Shown: piece by piece, positions 1 through 10,821 of the stretch
How positions within the stretch are numbered: position 1 is the stretch's first letter
Layout of the letters: every line of letters starts with the position of its first letter
DNA from: Craspedostauros australis
Taxonomy: Eukaryota; Bacillariophyta; Bacillariophyceae; Mastogloiales; Achnanthaceae
DNA: 64,000 nucleotides
NCBI GenBank assembly: GCA_026770025.1
Contig: JAMXDE010000020.1
Location: forward strand, 744,001 to 808,000
Direction: 5' to 3'
The notes under the pieces: model-generated
Told to the model about the DNA's origin: nothing
The model's database searches: none
Seen by the model: the letters and a program-made list of their open reading frames with translations, nothing else
Made by a program: the position numbers and the translations under genes

Positions 1-264
1 CTGCAGACATCGTCGTAGAATGCTGATACAGATCGTCACAACCGCAACACTCACATGATGATCACCGTTGCCATCAAGTATCTATTCACAGAGCATGCCA
101 ATGCTCCGTCTCTCCCTCTCTCTCTATTTCTAGAGAGACTTCGAACGATGCCGGCTGGTTGACTTGGTTCCTCACTCATTGATCGCCCAACCACAGAGAC
201 AGCCACAACCAGAAGGATCACAGCAACGGCAGCATTGGCAGCAATGACACCAACGACGTGATTG

Positions 265-396
265 ATGCATCAAAAGAGGATGATTGGTGCCATCTGCATC
301 GCGTGCATGTTGGTGGCAACGAACTCACTGTCATCACCATCCCCGACACTTTTCTTCCATCGTGAATTGAGAACCACCGACGGCCATTTCCTTTGA
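265..396 (+). pseudogene. 5' remnant of FAD monooxygenase, cassette copy 1
   Basis: The frame starts at the same ATG as the two downstream paralogues (MHQKRMIGAICIAC...) and matches them through the SSPSP segment. It then runs into unrelated sequence and stops after 43 codons. No FAD-binding glycine motif remains. The upstream 264 bases match the promoter regions of the other copies, so this is the promoter plus signal-peptide end of a third monooxygenase whose body was deleted or replaced. A short secreted peptide could still be made, but nothing supports a function. Confidence 0.75.
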
Positions 397-683
397 CAGG
401 CGCAACAATCGCAGCAACGACACCATCACCAACATCCACCACATTGTTGTATCCCATCGCATCAGCCCATTGCCTCAGTATGATCACTGGAGAGAGAGAG
501 ATCAGATCCACCACTGGACATTGGACATTGGATACTGGATACTGCGCCATCAGCAATCACGTTTGTCGCAAAAGGCCTTCCATTGGACATTCAACATTGC
601 GCGATTGGAGGATTGAACGAAGCAACAGAGCAGATCATTCCCAAAACAACACAATACAAGGCAACAGAAGGCAACACAAATCG

Positions 684-2253
684 ATGGAAGACAACAGATT
701 CCCGTTCACCAGCAAGGCTTCACGGTCGTCCTCCTCCACGCCTGGCATTGAACGCAAGACCGGTCACCAGTACGATCGCAACTCTGCGCCATCACCAAGC
801 TCCATGTCGTCATCGGCAGCATCATCGCCCACCGGCTACAGCTCCGCCTACACCTCCAAGTACATGGACGACCTGGGCAGCAAGCAGCAGGCTGTGTCGG
901 CGACGACAATGAGGCAGAGTTCTACATGCACTCGCAGCAGAACTTCGACGCCGACATGATTGACTCCACCAGCGCGAGGAGGGTGGTGGACAGCGACGAG
1001 GAGCCCTTCGACGAAGGCCTGGACGATGACATTGACAGCGACAACAGCGACGACAATGAAGGTGCCGACGCCAACAGCCGCAGTCGCAGCCACAGTCGCA
1101 ACGTCAGCGCGGGTGCCAGCGACAACACGCAGCAGATAGATGATGACATCGAGAGCCAGTGTTCCGATGAGGAGGCGGGCGACAAGATGACCGACAAGAC
1201 GACCGATGGAGGCTTCGACGAGTTCACAGACGAGGACGACTCCATGCGAGACGACTCCTTTCGTGGCGAATTCCGTTCCACATCCTGCCAGCCTCCACGC
1301 ACGATCGGAACATCTCCCGACACCAGCAACACCAACACCGCGCCGTCCAGGACGTCCCCGCCAGCCAGAGGCAGCCCAACACCTCCTCCAACGGGGGCTC
1401 GTCCTTCGGCTTCTCCTCCGCCAAGAGGATGTCTTTCATCTGCCAGGAAGGTGGACTGTAGACCGTCATCGAAGGCGAGGAGGGTGACGAGACGGAGCGA
1501 CCATCCACCAGAACTGTCAACAAACGCAAGCCAGGCGAATTCGGTGCCCATTCCAATGGGGATTCCGGACTCTTCTCCTCCATGGTCTCCGCCAAAAACG
1601 ATGGGACCCAGCGCATGGCCGCCACCTCCAATTCATCCAACAGCAACCACGGCAACCAGGACTCCACCAACTCCCTTCCCAAGGAATCCAACCACAGCAA
1701 TGTGGACATGGACATGGACGGTGAGGATCCAGCTTCCACAAAAAACCCAGCGTCAACCTACATCTCCACATCCACCAACCGCCTCATGAGCGGCAGTTCC
1801 GCTTCAGCCGGAGTGGTCTTGGACAAAAGCCAATCCACTCATTCCGCCATCCTCCTCAACAAGACCAACGGCACCAACGAGGACATGCCCACCCAGCTCG
1901 TCTCGCGCACCAACTCCATCGAAATATCTTTCACTCCCATGATGCCCGCAACTGCTCCGGCGCAAACCATCACTCAAGGTCCACCAGCCAAACAGCTCCC
2001 GCGAAAAGAACCCACCGGACCCTCCAAGGGATCCAGCAAGCATCTTGATCCGAAGAACGTGGTCGAGCAGGACACCGGCAACACCACAAGCATGCATTCC
2101 GTCGACATTGAGGCGCAGACGGCCACCACAACCACAAAGCCGACGTTGCAGGAACCAGCACCTAGCAAAGGCAACATCATGATCCCCATCGTCATCGTGG
2201 CTGTCCTCATCATCGGTGGTGGCATTGCAGCAGGCGTCGTGCTGGCGGGCTGA
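684..2253 (+). pseudogene. Ser/Thr/Asn-rich single-pass membrane protein gene, reading frame disrupted
   Basis: Coding-like sequence starts at an ATG (MEDNRFPFTSKASRSSSS) and continues in three successive frames. Frame 3 holds to about 895. Frame 2 runs from about 890 to 1270 with an acidic stretch (DSDEEPFDEGLDDDIDSD). Frame 1 runs from about 1265 to the stop at 2251, interrupted by a TAG at 1459-1461. The last 27 residues form one hydrophobic helix (IMIPIVIVAVLIIGGGIAAG) next to the C-terminus, which suggests a tail-anchored or type I protein. No introns of normal size reconcile the frames convincingly, so decay or assembly error is likelier than splicing. The family is not recognised. The gene sits where cassette copy 1 should have its monooxygenase body. 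Confidence 0.45.
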
Positions 2254-2710
2254 AACAGCAGTTTTGTTTTTGCAACTCTCGCTGCCGACGCCTCTGACTT
2301 TCGTTGACCGCAAGTCAAACATGCCGATCGCTGGAGATGGAGTATCCCAAATAGTAGTATCGTAGTAGTATTATCGTGACTCGTTTTGCCTTTTGGTGTT
2401 GACGTTGCGTGGTTTCTCGTCATCGCAGATGCATCACTGTTGCGATCTTGGCAGGAACACGCACGGGCATGGACATGGGTGCTACATACACACACTCGAC
2501 TCGCTTGCAGTCAGTGGAGTTAGACGAGAGTAGTTGTCCTACAGTTGTTTAAGGCAATGCAGCATTGTATAATATCAATCATCGACACACCTTTCTTTGC
2601 TTTGTGAACACCGAGCGCTTAACAGAAACTCCGTCGCTTTCACGAGTGTGGCCAGTTGGCTGTCAATTTCATTGCGCTGGCAGAAGGCTGATGATCTTAT
2701 CACGGCAGCG
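2254..2710. other. Intergenic, no gene seen
   Basis: This is the 3' flank between the membrane-protein gene and the convergent LRR-like gene. It is unique sequence with a short CA-rich stretch near 2490. Similarity to the other cassettes begins only at about 2762, inside the LRR-like gene. Confidence 0.5.
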
Positions 2711-4066
2711 CTATTTATTTTGTCGTTGCTGATCATGAAGCTCGGCGCGACGATCGTCCCATGTCTGTTTCAACATGTCACTGCACTGCAGCAGAATGTG
2801 AAAAGTCTCGTTCGTGATACCCAATGGATCACATAAACCCCAACGTTTGATTGTTCTCATCAGCATCTTCCCAAACAGGGCCTGTGGCCGTGACCATGTT
2901 GGAAGGGAATGCAGCACTGCTCTCACCTTGTTGCGATGATTTCGCCGCAAGATGCGTTCAACAAGTGCATAGTACCAATCGGCATATTCGCAAGACGGGC
3001 TTGGGTACATGCTGAAATAGGTGAGTTGGGTAGTCTGCTCCAAGGCTTGCTCAAGTGCTTCCATTCGTGCCAAGAGGGTCTCACGCGGATGCTCAAACTC
3101 CTTGGGATTCGAGCAGTCGAAGTATGTGAGAGATGACAAGCTCTTGTTTCCCAGGAGCGATATCAATGCGTCGAACCTTGTCTCCTGATCTGGCTCCGAT
3201 GACCGGCCCCAGATAGGGGAAACCTTTAGCTTCTTCAGGTGTGATGCATCTAAAAGGAGTTTGATGATCTGGTCGACTTCTTGTGGTGAGTAGGTTCGTT
3301 GTCGGTTGTAGTCCTCAAAGCAAGTGATGTTAAGCTTGTTGATGCGCTTGTTTGACTGGAATAGATTTGCCAAGTTATCACAAGTGATACGGGTGTCCAA
3401 AAAGGTTACTTTGGTGATGCTGCAATTGTTTGGAGACAGCCATCTGCACAAATCAGCGCCCCCATTGGCGAGCTCACAGGAATCAAACTTAACCCACTTC
3501 GAGTTTTGGGAGATGTTGAACATGAGCTTGTCGCAATCAACAAGATCACATGAACCCAAATGCACACCATGTGTCGCAGGGATATCGTGGAGCTGTTTCA
3601 TCTCCACGAAGTATTGAGTCAAGCGGATGCCGTCGGCCCATGGAGATTCGGGTGGGTGTTCGGCAGCCAATCGAAGTACGAAGCGAATCGCTTGCTTGTC
3701 TTCTTCTCCAAATTGGTCATCGTCGCCGAATTCCAGATACAGGGATCGAATGCGCATCCGCCCGCATGCCGGGTAAAGCCAACCGCTCAGTAGAACATGA
3801 GGTGATAAAGCAAGGTGCTTGTGCTGCCGCTGCATCGATTTCAAGTCAGCAAAGGTGAATCCTGCTTCGATGGCCATGTCCCAGTGTTCCATCCGCTTGG
3901 GTGTGACACTGTAGCAGTCGATCTGCTTTGCTCGTGGGGACTGCACATTGAACACGGTCTTTGGTGACAGCTCTTTTCCGTGGAGTTGTTTCCAGAAAGT
4001 CTTGAAGTCTGGATCATGGTCACTGTTGGCATTGGTGTTGGTGACATCATCCATGTTGCGGTTCAT
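2711..4066 (-). CDS. LRR-like protein, cassette copy 1 (451 aa)
   Basis: This intronless gene encodes a protein with degenerate leucine-rich-repeat texture. Examples are the segments around NNCSITKVTFLDTRITCDN and SNKRINKLNIT, where hydrophobic residues recur with LRR-like spacing. The N-terminal signature DHDPDFKTFWKQLH and the central SCDLVDCDKLMFNISQNSKW are nearly identical in all three copies. No signal peptide or membrane segment is seen. The start is the ATG giving MNRNMDD, matched by MNHNMDA in copy 3. The C-terminus differs: copies 2 and 3 stop after MLKRT, while this copy reads on for 16 more residues (WDDRRAELHDQQRQNK) because the homology ends there. The function is unknown. LRR proteins usually mediate protein contacts. 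Confidence 0.8.
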   Translation of the reverse strand: MNRNMDDVTNTNANSDHDPDFKTFWKQLHGKELSPKTVFNVQSPRAKQIDCYSVTPKRMEHWDMAIEAGFTFADLKSMQRQHKHLALSPHVLLSGWLYPACGRMRIRSLYLEFGDDDQFGEEDKQAIRFVLRLAAEHPPESPWADGIRLTQYFVEMKQLHDIPATHGVHLGSCDLVDCDKLMFNISQNSKWVKFDSCELANGGADLCRWLSPNNCSITKVTFLDTRITCDNLANLFQSNKRINKLNITCFEDYNRQRTYSPQEVDQIIKLLLDASHLKKLKVSPIWGRSSEPDQETRFDALISLLGNKSLSSLTYFDCSNPKEFEHPRETLLARMEALEQALEQTTQLTYFSMYPSPSCEYADWYYALVERILRRNHRNKVRAVLHSLPTWSRPQALFGKMLMRTIKRWGLCDPLGITNETFHILLQCSDMLKQTWDDRRAELHDQQRQNK

Positions 4067-4968
4067 CCTGCTATGTGTTGTCGATGCTGTTTATGGTGGG
4101 GGCTGTCGATAGTGTTGGTTGCACAGCAGCAGAGCAGGCAGAGTATGTGGTCCCAAAGCAGTTGTGCTTGGATGGTGATTGTGAGCTCATCTGCTCGAGT
4201 TTGCTGTCTTCCATTTCATGATCCTGTGCATTGATCACGAAGCAACGTGTCGTCAGTCAACACGCCTGCATGGACTTGCGCAGTTCCACCACTGCGTATG
4301 GTGTGGTATGATACGACTGTGGATAGCCACATCATGATCCGAAGCTGGCTAGCTCGCTCGCTCGCACGATACGGCCTTCGATGGTGCCCAACTTGGCCAC
4401 GCTGCGCAGTTGCGCCTCTTCATGTGATACCATTGTTTGTGTATCATGAGTAGGCACATCCTCTGTGATGGTCTTGGGGAGTCGACCACGATACTGTTAT
4501 ATTATACTCCGATCGATACAGTTCTTCGGCAGTTGCATGTCATCGAACGACTACCATGGGCGGACCCACGATGTGAAGAATCCACGATGTGAAGGAATCA
4601 CCACGATGTCTTCTTCGGTCGGCATCAGAGAGGCGTTTCTCACGTTTTGTTGCGAGGATGACGACGATGACGATGTTGGTGACACCACTCGTGTTTCAAT
4701 CGACAACAAACGTATCCAGGACTCATCTCGCCTCACTCAATCACTGCGGACTCTGTGGCGAATGATCAACCATCAGTCTTCCGATGAACACGGAACGTGT
4801 GCGAGACAGGTCATTTTGTGGCGATGGCAATGACGATGACGATGACGATGGTTGTCGTGGTGGTGCTACAGACATCGCTACAGAATACTGACGCAGATCA
4901 CCACAACTGCAACGCTCACATGATGATCACCGTTGCCATCAAGTATCTATTCACAGAGCATGCCAATG

Positions 4969-5004
<36 letters not shown>

Positions 5005-5145
5005 TTCTAGAGAGACTTCGAACAATGCCAGCTTGTTGAGTTGCCTAGTTCCTCACCCATTGATCGCGCAACCACAGAGACACCCACAACCAGAAGAATC
5101 ACAGCAACGGCAGCAATGGCATCAATGACACCAACGACGTGATCG
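4067..5145. promoter_or_regulatory. Shared divergent upstream region, between cassettes 1 and 2
   Basis: This stretch separates the LRR-like gene (leftward) from the next monooxygenase (rightward) and should hold both promoters. It recurs at 7860-8898 and, in part, at 12151-13005. It contains a block around 4680-4735 that is nearly unchanged in all copies (GACACCACTCGTGTTTCAAT... to CATCTCGCCTCAC), GAC/GAT-rich runs, and a CT tract (4973-5001, the longest of the copies) followed by the CTAGAGAGACTTCGAAC motif about 130 nt before the monooxygenase ATG. No functional element is proven. Confidence 0.5.
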
Positions 5146-6417
5146 ATGCATCAAAAGAAGATGATTGGTGCCATCTGCATCGCGTGCATGTTGGTGGCGA
5201 CGAACTCACTATCATCACCATCCCCGTCGTCCCCGTCGTCCCCGTCATCCTCGCTCCAATGCAGCAGTAACAGCAGCAGCAATGGGAATGGGAATGGGAA
5301 TGAGAATCACCAACCAATACGGAAGATCGCAATCATCGGCGGTGGCATCGCCGGTCTCTCCTTGGCGCATGCCTTCGACAACAACAACGGCAACGATGCA
5401 CACAACATTCATGTGACATGCTTCGATGCGAGACCAGAATTGGGCGTCGTCGCAGGTGCGGGTGTGCAGCTCAACAGCGGCATGGCAGTGCTGAAGCAGA
5501 TCTATCCGTCCCTGCAGCATGCGGTGGCCGATGCCGCGCTGCCGTTGACGACCGTGCGATCCAAGACCACCAACTGGATCTCATCCAACAAGGAGTTCCA
5601 ACTGCTGCACTTCAATCTCAGACAGATGATCATGGATGCAGAGCGACACCACAACGAAAGCGCTGATCCAGGAGGAAGGCGAGGTCATGGCGTACCATGC
5701 TCCATCATGCGAAGAGCGTTGCAGGAGGCGCTGCTGGAGGAGCTGAAGACGACGCCCGTGCATCTTGGCAAGCAGGTGATGAATGTGGAATGTGACAAGA
5801 CGGAGGCGCGAGATGCCATCCATCTCGGGTTTGAAGATGGAACGAGAGAAGAGCCGTACTGGTACGATATGGTGGTGGGCTGTGATGGTGTCAACAGCGT
5901 CATCGAGCAGTACATCAACGGCGATGCGCGGTCGCCATCAGACAATCAACGCAATTCACCAGCTGTGAACTCTGGTATCCGCATCCGGTACGTCATCCAG
6001 GATGTCGCCAAAGAGGACAGCGACAGCAACAGTGGCAGCAGCAGCGACGACGGAACGAACAAAATGACACAAGATTCCGTCTTGCAGCAATTCTTTGGCA
6101 ACGGCGCCTACTGCCTCACTGGCAACTACGGCCAGGTTATCAAACACGACACCACCAGAGACTGCTTCATCATCTTCCGCAACGCCTTGCCCTTCTCCAA
6201 GCCCGCCGTCAGAAAGGACGATGAGAACGTCGCTTGGAAGGCATCATCCGAGGCCGAACGCATCCAGCAACAGGTACGACAGCAGATCGATGATGCCACC
6301 AACCACAACACGCAATCACAATCACCCAGCCATCTCCCTTGTTCCATCCTACTCATACTCGTCACAACACACTCACATGCACCAGAGTATCAATACTATC
6401 TTCATGAGACGTTCTAA
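5146..6417 (+). pseudogene. C-terminally truncated FAD monooxygenase, cassette copy 2 (423 aa frame)
   Basis: The protein begins MHQKKMIGAICIAC and keeps the N-terminal FAD-binding motif GGGIAGLSLAHAF and the VGCDGVNS (DG) motif. After QQIDDA it diverges from the intact paralogue and ends about 40 residues later. It therefore lacks the second FAD/ribityl-binding motif (GDAAHAMPPFLGQG) and the whole C-terminal third. Alignment with copy 3 shows a deletion of about 607 bp between two GCCA tetranucleotides (kept GCCA at 6295-6298), which also removes the stop and the 3' flank. In addition a +1 and a +5 insertion between about 5641 and 5705 garble some 20 residues before the frame is restored. 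The frame is still open, but an active flavoenzyme is unlikely. Confidence 0.8.
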
Positions 6418-6542
6418 GTACTCCACGAGCAGAGTATTCCAAAGCTATGTCGGATCGCATCAACCATCGATGTGTCTTTCTTTTCCACACAACAAGCAGA
6501 AGCACCATCAACTTGGACGAGCCGATCCGCTCTCTTGTCATC

Positions 6543-7859
6543 TCATGTCCGCTTCAACATCTCACTGCCCTGCAACAGAAGATGGAAAGTCTCGTTCATG
6601 GGATCCATGGGACCCATTGCATGCATTGTACCACGACGTTTGCTTGTTCTCGTCAGCATCTGCCCAAACAGAGCCAGCGGCCGCGGCCATGTTGGAAGGG
6701 AACACAGCGCTGCTCTCATCTCGTTGTGATAATTTCGCCGCAAGATACGTTTAACAAGTGTCTTGTACACACGAGCATGTTCGTTGGGCAGGGATAGACC
6801 ATTGTGGAGATAGGTGAGATTGGTAGTTTCCTCCAAGGCTTGCTGAAGTGCTTCCATTTGTGCCGAGAGGGTCTCAGGCGGAACCTCAAACATGCCGGGA
6901 TTCCAGAAGCCTCCGTATCTGAGATATGACAAGCTCTTGTTTCCCAGGAGCGATATCAACGCATCGAACCTTGTCATCTGCCCTTGTCGCGATACTCTGT
7001 TCCAAACATCGGCAACCCCAAGCTTCTTCAGGTGTGATGCATCTGAAAGGAGTTTGATGATCTGCTCGGTTTCTTGTGAATGGATGTGTTGGGCGCCGTG
7101 GACCAGACCGAGATTGATCTTGAGCTTGTTGATGCGCTTGTTTGACTGGAATAGCTTTGCCAAGCTATCACAAGTGATACGGGTGCCAAAAAATGATACT
7201 TCGGTGACGCTGCAATTGTTTGGAGACAGCCATCTGCACAAATCAGCGCCCCCATTGGCGAGCTCACAGGAATCAAACTTAACCCACTTCGAGTTTTGGG
7301 AGATGTTGAACATGAGCTTGTCGCAATCAACAAGATCACATGAACCCAAATGCACATGATGTGTCACAAGAGGGATATCGTGGAGCTGCTTCATCTCCAC
7401 GAAGCATTGACGCAAGTGGATGCCTTCGTCGAATACAGATTTGGGTGGGTATTTGGCAGCCAATCGAAGTACGAAGCGAATCGCTTGCTTGTCTTCTTCT
7501 CCGAATTGGTCATCGTCGCCGAATTCCAGATTCAGGGACCGAATACGCATCCGCCTATGCCTCTCGCCAAGCCAATCGCTCAGTAGAACACGAGGTGATA
7601 AAGCAACGTTCTTGTGCCGCCGCTTCATCGATTCCAAGTCAGCAAAGGTGAATCCTGCTTCAATGGCCAAGTCCCAATATTCCATCCGCTTGGGTGTGAC
7701 ACTGTAGCAGTAGATCTGTTCTGCGTGTGGGTACTGCGGAGCGAACACGGTCTTCGGTGGCAGCTCTTTTTCATGGAGTTGTTTCCAGAAAGTCTTGAAG
7801 TCTGGATCATGGTCACTGTTGGCATTGGTGTTGGCGTCACCATGCATGTTGAAAGCCAT
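6543..7859 (-). CDS. LRR-like protein, cassette copy 2 (438 aa)
   Basis: This is a paralogue of the genes at 2711-4066 and 10822-12150: intronless, same orientation, and open over its full length. It shares DHDPDFKTFWKQLH near the N-terminus and the SCDLVDCDKLMFNISQNSKW segment, and ends in GSEMLKRT. LRR-like hydrophobic spacing is visible through the middle. The ATG is at 7859 (MAFNMHGDANTN). The first three residues differ from the other copies, while the following NANSDHDPDF is common, which supports this start. The 3' end lies only 125 bp from the truncated monooxygenase, closer than in copy 3 because of the deletion there. Function unknown. Confidence 0.8.
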   Translation of the reverse strand: MAFNMHGDANTNANSDHDPDFKTFWKQLHEKELPPKTVFAPQYPHAEQIYCYSVTPKRMEYWDLAIEAGFTFADLESMKRRHKNVALSPRVLLSDWLGERHRRMRIRSLNLEFGDDDQFGEEDKQAIRFVLRLAAKYPPKSVFDEGIHLRQCFVEMKQLHDIPLVTHHVHLGSCDLVDCDKLMFNISQNSKWVKFDSCELANGGADLCRWLSPNNCSVTEVSFFGTRITCDSLAKLFQSNKRINKLKINLGLVHGAQHIHSQETEQIIKLLSDASHLKKLGVADVWNRVSRQGQMTRFDALISLLGNKSLSYLRYGGFWNPGMFEVPPETLSAQMEALQQALEETTNLTYLHNGLSLPNEHARVYKTLVKRILRRNYHNEMRAALCSLPTWPRPLALFGQMLTRTSKRRGTMHAMGPMDPMNETFHLLLQGSEMLKRT

Positions 7860-8898
7860 CCTGCTATGTGTTGTCGATGCTGTTTATGGTGGGGGCTGTC
7901 GATAGTGTTGGTTGCACAACAGGTAGAGCTGGTAGAGTATGCGGTCCCAATCAGTTGCGCTTGGATGGCGATTATGAGCTCATCTGCTCAAGCTTACTGT
8001 CCTCCATTTCATGATCCTGTGCATTGATCACGAAGCAACATGTCGTCAGTCAACATGCCTTCATGGACTTGCGCAGTTCCACCCACGGTGTATGGTATGG
8101 TATAGTACGACCGTGGACAGCCACATCACGATTCGAAGCTGGCTAGCTGGCCCACACGATACGACCTTCGATGATGCCCAACTTGGCCACACTGCGGAGT
8201 TGTGCTTCTTCATGTGATACCATTGTTTGTGTAACATGAGTAGGTACATCCCTCTGTACTGGTCTTGGGGAGTCGACCACGATATTGTTATATTATACTC
8301 CGATCGATACAGTTCTTCGGCAGTTGGATGTTATCGAACGACTGCAAAGGTGGATCCACGATGTGACGAATCCACGATGTGAAGGAATCCACCATGATGA
8401 CTTCTTTGGTGGACGTCAGAGGCGTTTCTCAGGTTTTGTCGAGAGGATGACGACGATGACGATGTTGGTGACACCACTCGTGTTTCAATCGACAACAAAC
8501 GTATCCAGGACTCATCTCGCCTCACCAAACCATCCGGAACTCAGTGGTGAATGAATCAATCATCAGTCCGATGATCAACATGGAGCGCGTGCGAGATGAT
8601 TCGTTGCGTGGCGATGACGATGACGGCGGTGGTGGCGCTGCAGAAATCGCTGTGAAATACGTGTACTGATACAGATCACCACAACCGCAACGCTCGCCGA
8701 TGATCACTGTCACCATCAAGTATCTATTCACAGAGCATACCAATACTCTGCCTCTCTCTCTCTCTCTAGAGACTTCGAACACTGTCGGCGTTTTGACTTG
8801 GTTCCTCGCTCATTGATCACCCAACCACAGAGACAGCCGCAATCAGAAGAATCACAACAACGGCAGCATCAGCAACAATGACTCCAACAACGTGGTTG
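7860..8898. promoter_or_regulatory. Shared divergent upstream region, between cassettes 2 and 3
   Basis: Homologous to 4067-5145, including the conserved block at about 8466-8525 and a shorter CT tract (about 8752-8766) ahead of TAGAGACTTCGAACAC. It should contain the promoters of the LRR-like copy 2 and of the intact monooxygenase. No other gene is seen. Confidence 0.5.
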
Positions 8899-10521
8899 AT
8901 GCATCAAAAGAGGATGGTTGGTGCCATCTGCATTGCGTGCATCGTGGTAACAACGAACTCGCTGTCATCACCATCCCCGCCATCTTCACTCCAACGCAGC
9001 AGCAGCAGCAACGGGAATGAGAATGAAAATCACCAACCAATACGAAAGATCGCAGTCATCGGCGGTGGCATCGCCGGTCTCTCCTTGGCGCATGCCTTCG
9101 AGAACAACAACGGCAACAATGCACACAACATTCATGTGACATGCTTCGATGCGAGACCAGAATTGGACGTCGTCGCCGGTGCGGGTGTGCAGCTCAACGG
9201 CGGCATGGCGGTGCTGAAGCAGATCTCTCCGTCCCTGCAGCGTGCGGTGGCCGATGCCGCACTGCCGTTGACGACCGTGCGATCCAAGACCACCAACTGG
9301 ATCTCATCCAACGAGGAGTTCCAGCTGCTGCAGTTCAACCTCAGACAGATGATCATGGATGCGGGCGGCGACACGACGAAGGCGCTGATCCAGGAGGACG
9401 GCGAAGTCATGGCCTACTCCATCATGCGGGGAGCGTTGCAGGAAGTGCTGCTGGAGGAGCTGAAGACGACGCCCGTGCATCTCGGCAAGAAGGTGGTGGA
9501 TGTGGAATGTCAAAAGACGGAGTTGCGAGATGCCATCTATCTCACATTTCAGGACGGAACGAGGGAAGGGCCGTACGATATGGTGGTGGGCTGTGATGGT
9601 GTCAACAGCGTCGTCAAGCAGTACATCAACGGTAATATGCGGTCGCCATCAGACAATCAACGCAATTCGCCAGCTGTGTACTCTGGTATCCGCATCCGGT
9701 ACGCCGTCCAGGACGTCGCCAAAGAGGACAGCGACAGCAACAGTGGCAGCAGCAGCGACAACGGAATGAACAAACCTGCACAAGATTCCATCCTGCAGCA
9801 ACACTTTGGCAACGGCGCCTACTGCCTTACTGGAAACTACGGTAACGGTATCAAGCGTGGCACCACCCGATGCTGCTTCATCATATTCCGCAACGCCTTG
9901 CCCTTCTCCAAGCCTGCCGTCAGTGCGGATGATGAGAACGTTGCTTGGAAGGTATCATCCGAGGCCGAGCGCATCCAGCAGCAGATGCAACAGCAGATCG
10001 ACGATGCCAAGATCCCCACACACACCACAAGGCCCATCATCGACAATGCCGATCGTTTCTTTGAGTTAGGGATCTACTTCCACAATCCCTTTACGCGATG
10101 GACCAAGGCGATGGTGGCCACCGACGGAAATCGCAACCGCAATGGAAGCACCGGCGCAGACAAGGCTGCCGTCCTGACTGTCTGCGGTGATGCGGCGCAC
10201 GCCATGCCACCGTTCCTGGGACAGGGCGCCAATCAGGCCATCCAAGACGCCTACTGTCTGGCCAACGCCATTCGCCAATACAATATGCAGTACGATGAAC
10301 AAGCCGATGGCGGGAACAGACTCGAAGATATTCTGCAGACAGAATACAAAGACAAGCGATGGTCCACCACCACGGGCATCACAGCCAAGGCTGGACTGCT
10401 GGGGTACCTGGAGGCCTCGTCAGGGCCGTTGGCCAAGTTCCGGGATGTGTTCTTCTTCACCATGGACAAGACGGGCGTTGCGAAGAAGATCTTTCTGGAT
10501 GCTGCCGTTCCGAGGATATGA
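8899..10521 (+). CDS. FAD-dependent monooxygenase, intact cassette copy 3 (540 aa)
   Basis: This is a class A flavoprotein hydroxylase of the FAD_binding_3 / UbiH type, expected to use NAD(P)H and O2 to hydroxylate an aromatic or polyene substrate. Visible motifs are KIAVIGGGIAGLSLAHAF (dinucleotide fold, about residues 50-66), VGCDGVNS (DG motif, about 232) and VCGDAAHAMPPFLGQGANQ (GD motif, about 428). The N-terminus has a hydrophobic stretch (MVGAICIACIVVTTNSL) that reads as a signal peptide. No plastid-type AF motif follows, so the secretory pathway is the simplest destination. The start at 8899 is chosen because the ATG 21 nt upstream is followed by a stop in the other two copies, whereas MHQK is conserved in all. 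Zeaxanthin-epoxidase-like or salicylate-hydroxylase-like relatives are possible; the substrate is unknown. Confidence 0.9.
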   Translation: MHQKRMVGAICIACIVVTTNSLSSPSPPSSLQRSSSSNGNENENHQPIRKIAVIGGGIAGLSLAHAFENNNGNNAHNIHVTCFDARPELDVVAGAGVQLNGGMAVLKQISPSLQRAVADAALPLTTVRSKTTNWISSNEEFQLLQFNLRQMIMDAGGDTTKALIQEDGEVMAYSIMRGALQEVLLEELKTTPVHLGKKVVDVECQKTELRDAIYLTFQDGTREGPYDMVVGCDGVNSVVKQYINGNMRSPSDNQRNSPAVYSGIRIRYAVQDVAKEDSDSNSGSSSDNGMNKPAQDSILQQHFGNGAYCLTGNYGNGIKRGTTRCCFIIFRNALPFSKPAVSADDENVAWKVSSEAERIQQQMQQQIDDAKIPTHTTRPIIDNADRFFELGIYFHNPFTRWTKAMVATDGNRNRNGSTGADKAAVLTVCGDAAHAMPPFLGQGANQAIQDAYCLANAIRQYNMQYDEQADGGNRLEDILQTEYKDKRWSTTTGITAKAGLLGYLEASSGPLAKFRDVFFFTMDKTGVAKKIFLDAAVPRI

Positions 10522-10821
10522 GAATGTATGGAACGGTGTGAAATCACGATGTGATGCAGATAGGTTCCGTGGACGGCTTTCGCTTTCTGTTAATAGACAT
10601 TCCATACTTCTCGCCAACCAAAACGCACAGTCACAATCAATCAACCAACCCCCCTTTCCATCATACTTGTACAACAACACACTCACATTCACCAGAGTAT
10701 CAATACTGTCTTCATGCGCTGTTCTAATTACTCGCCAAGCAGAGTTGTCGATGCCTTTCTTTTCCACACAGCAAGCAGAAGCACCATCAACTTGGACGAG
10801 CCGATCCGCTCTCCTGTCATC

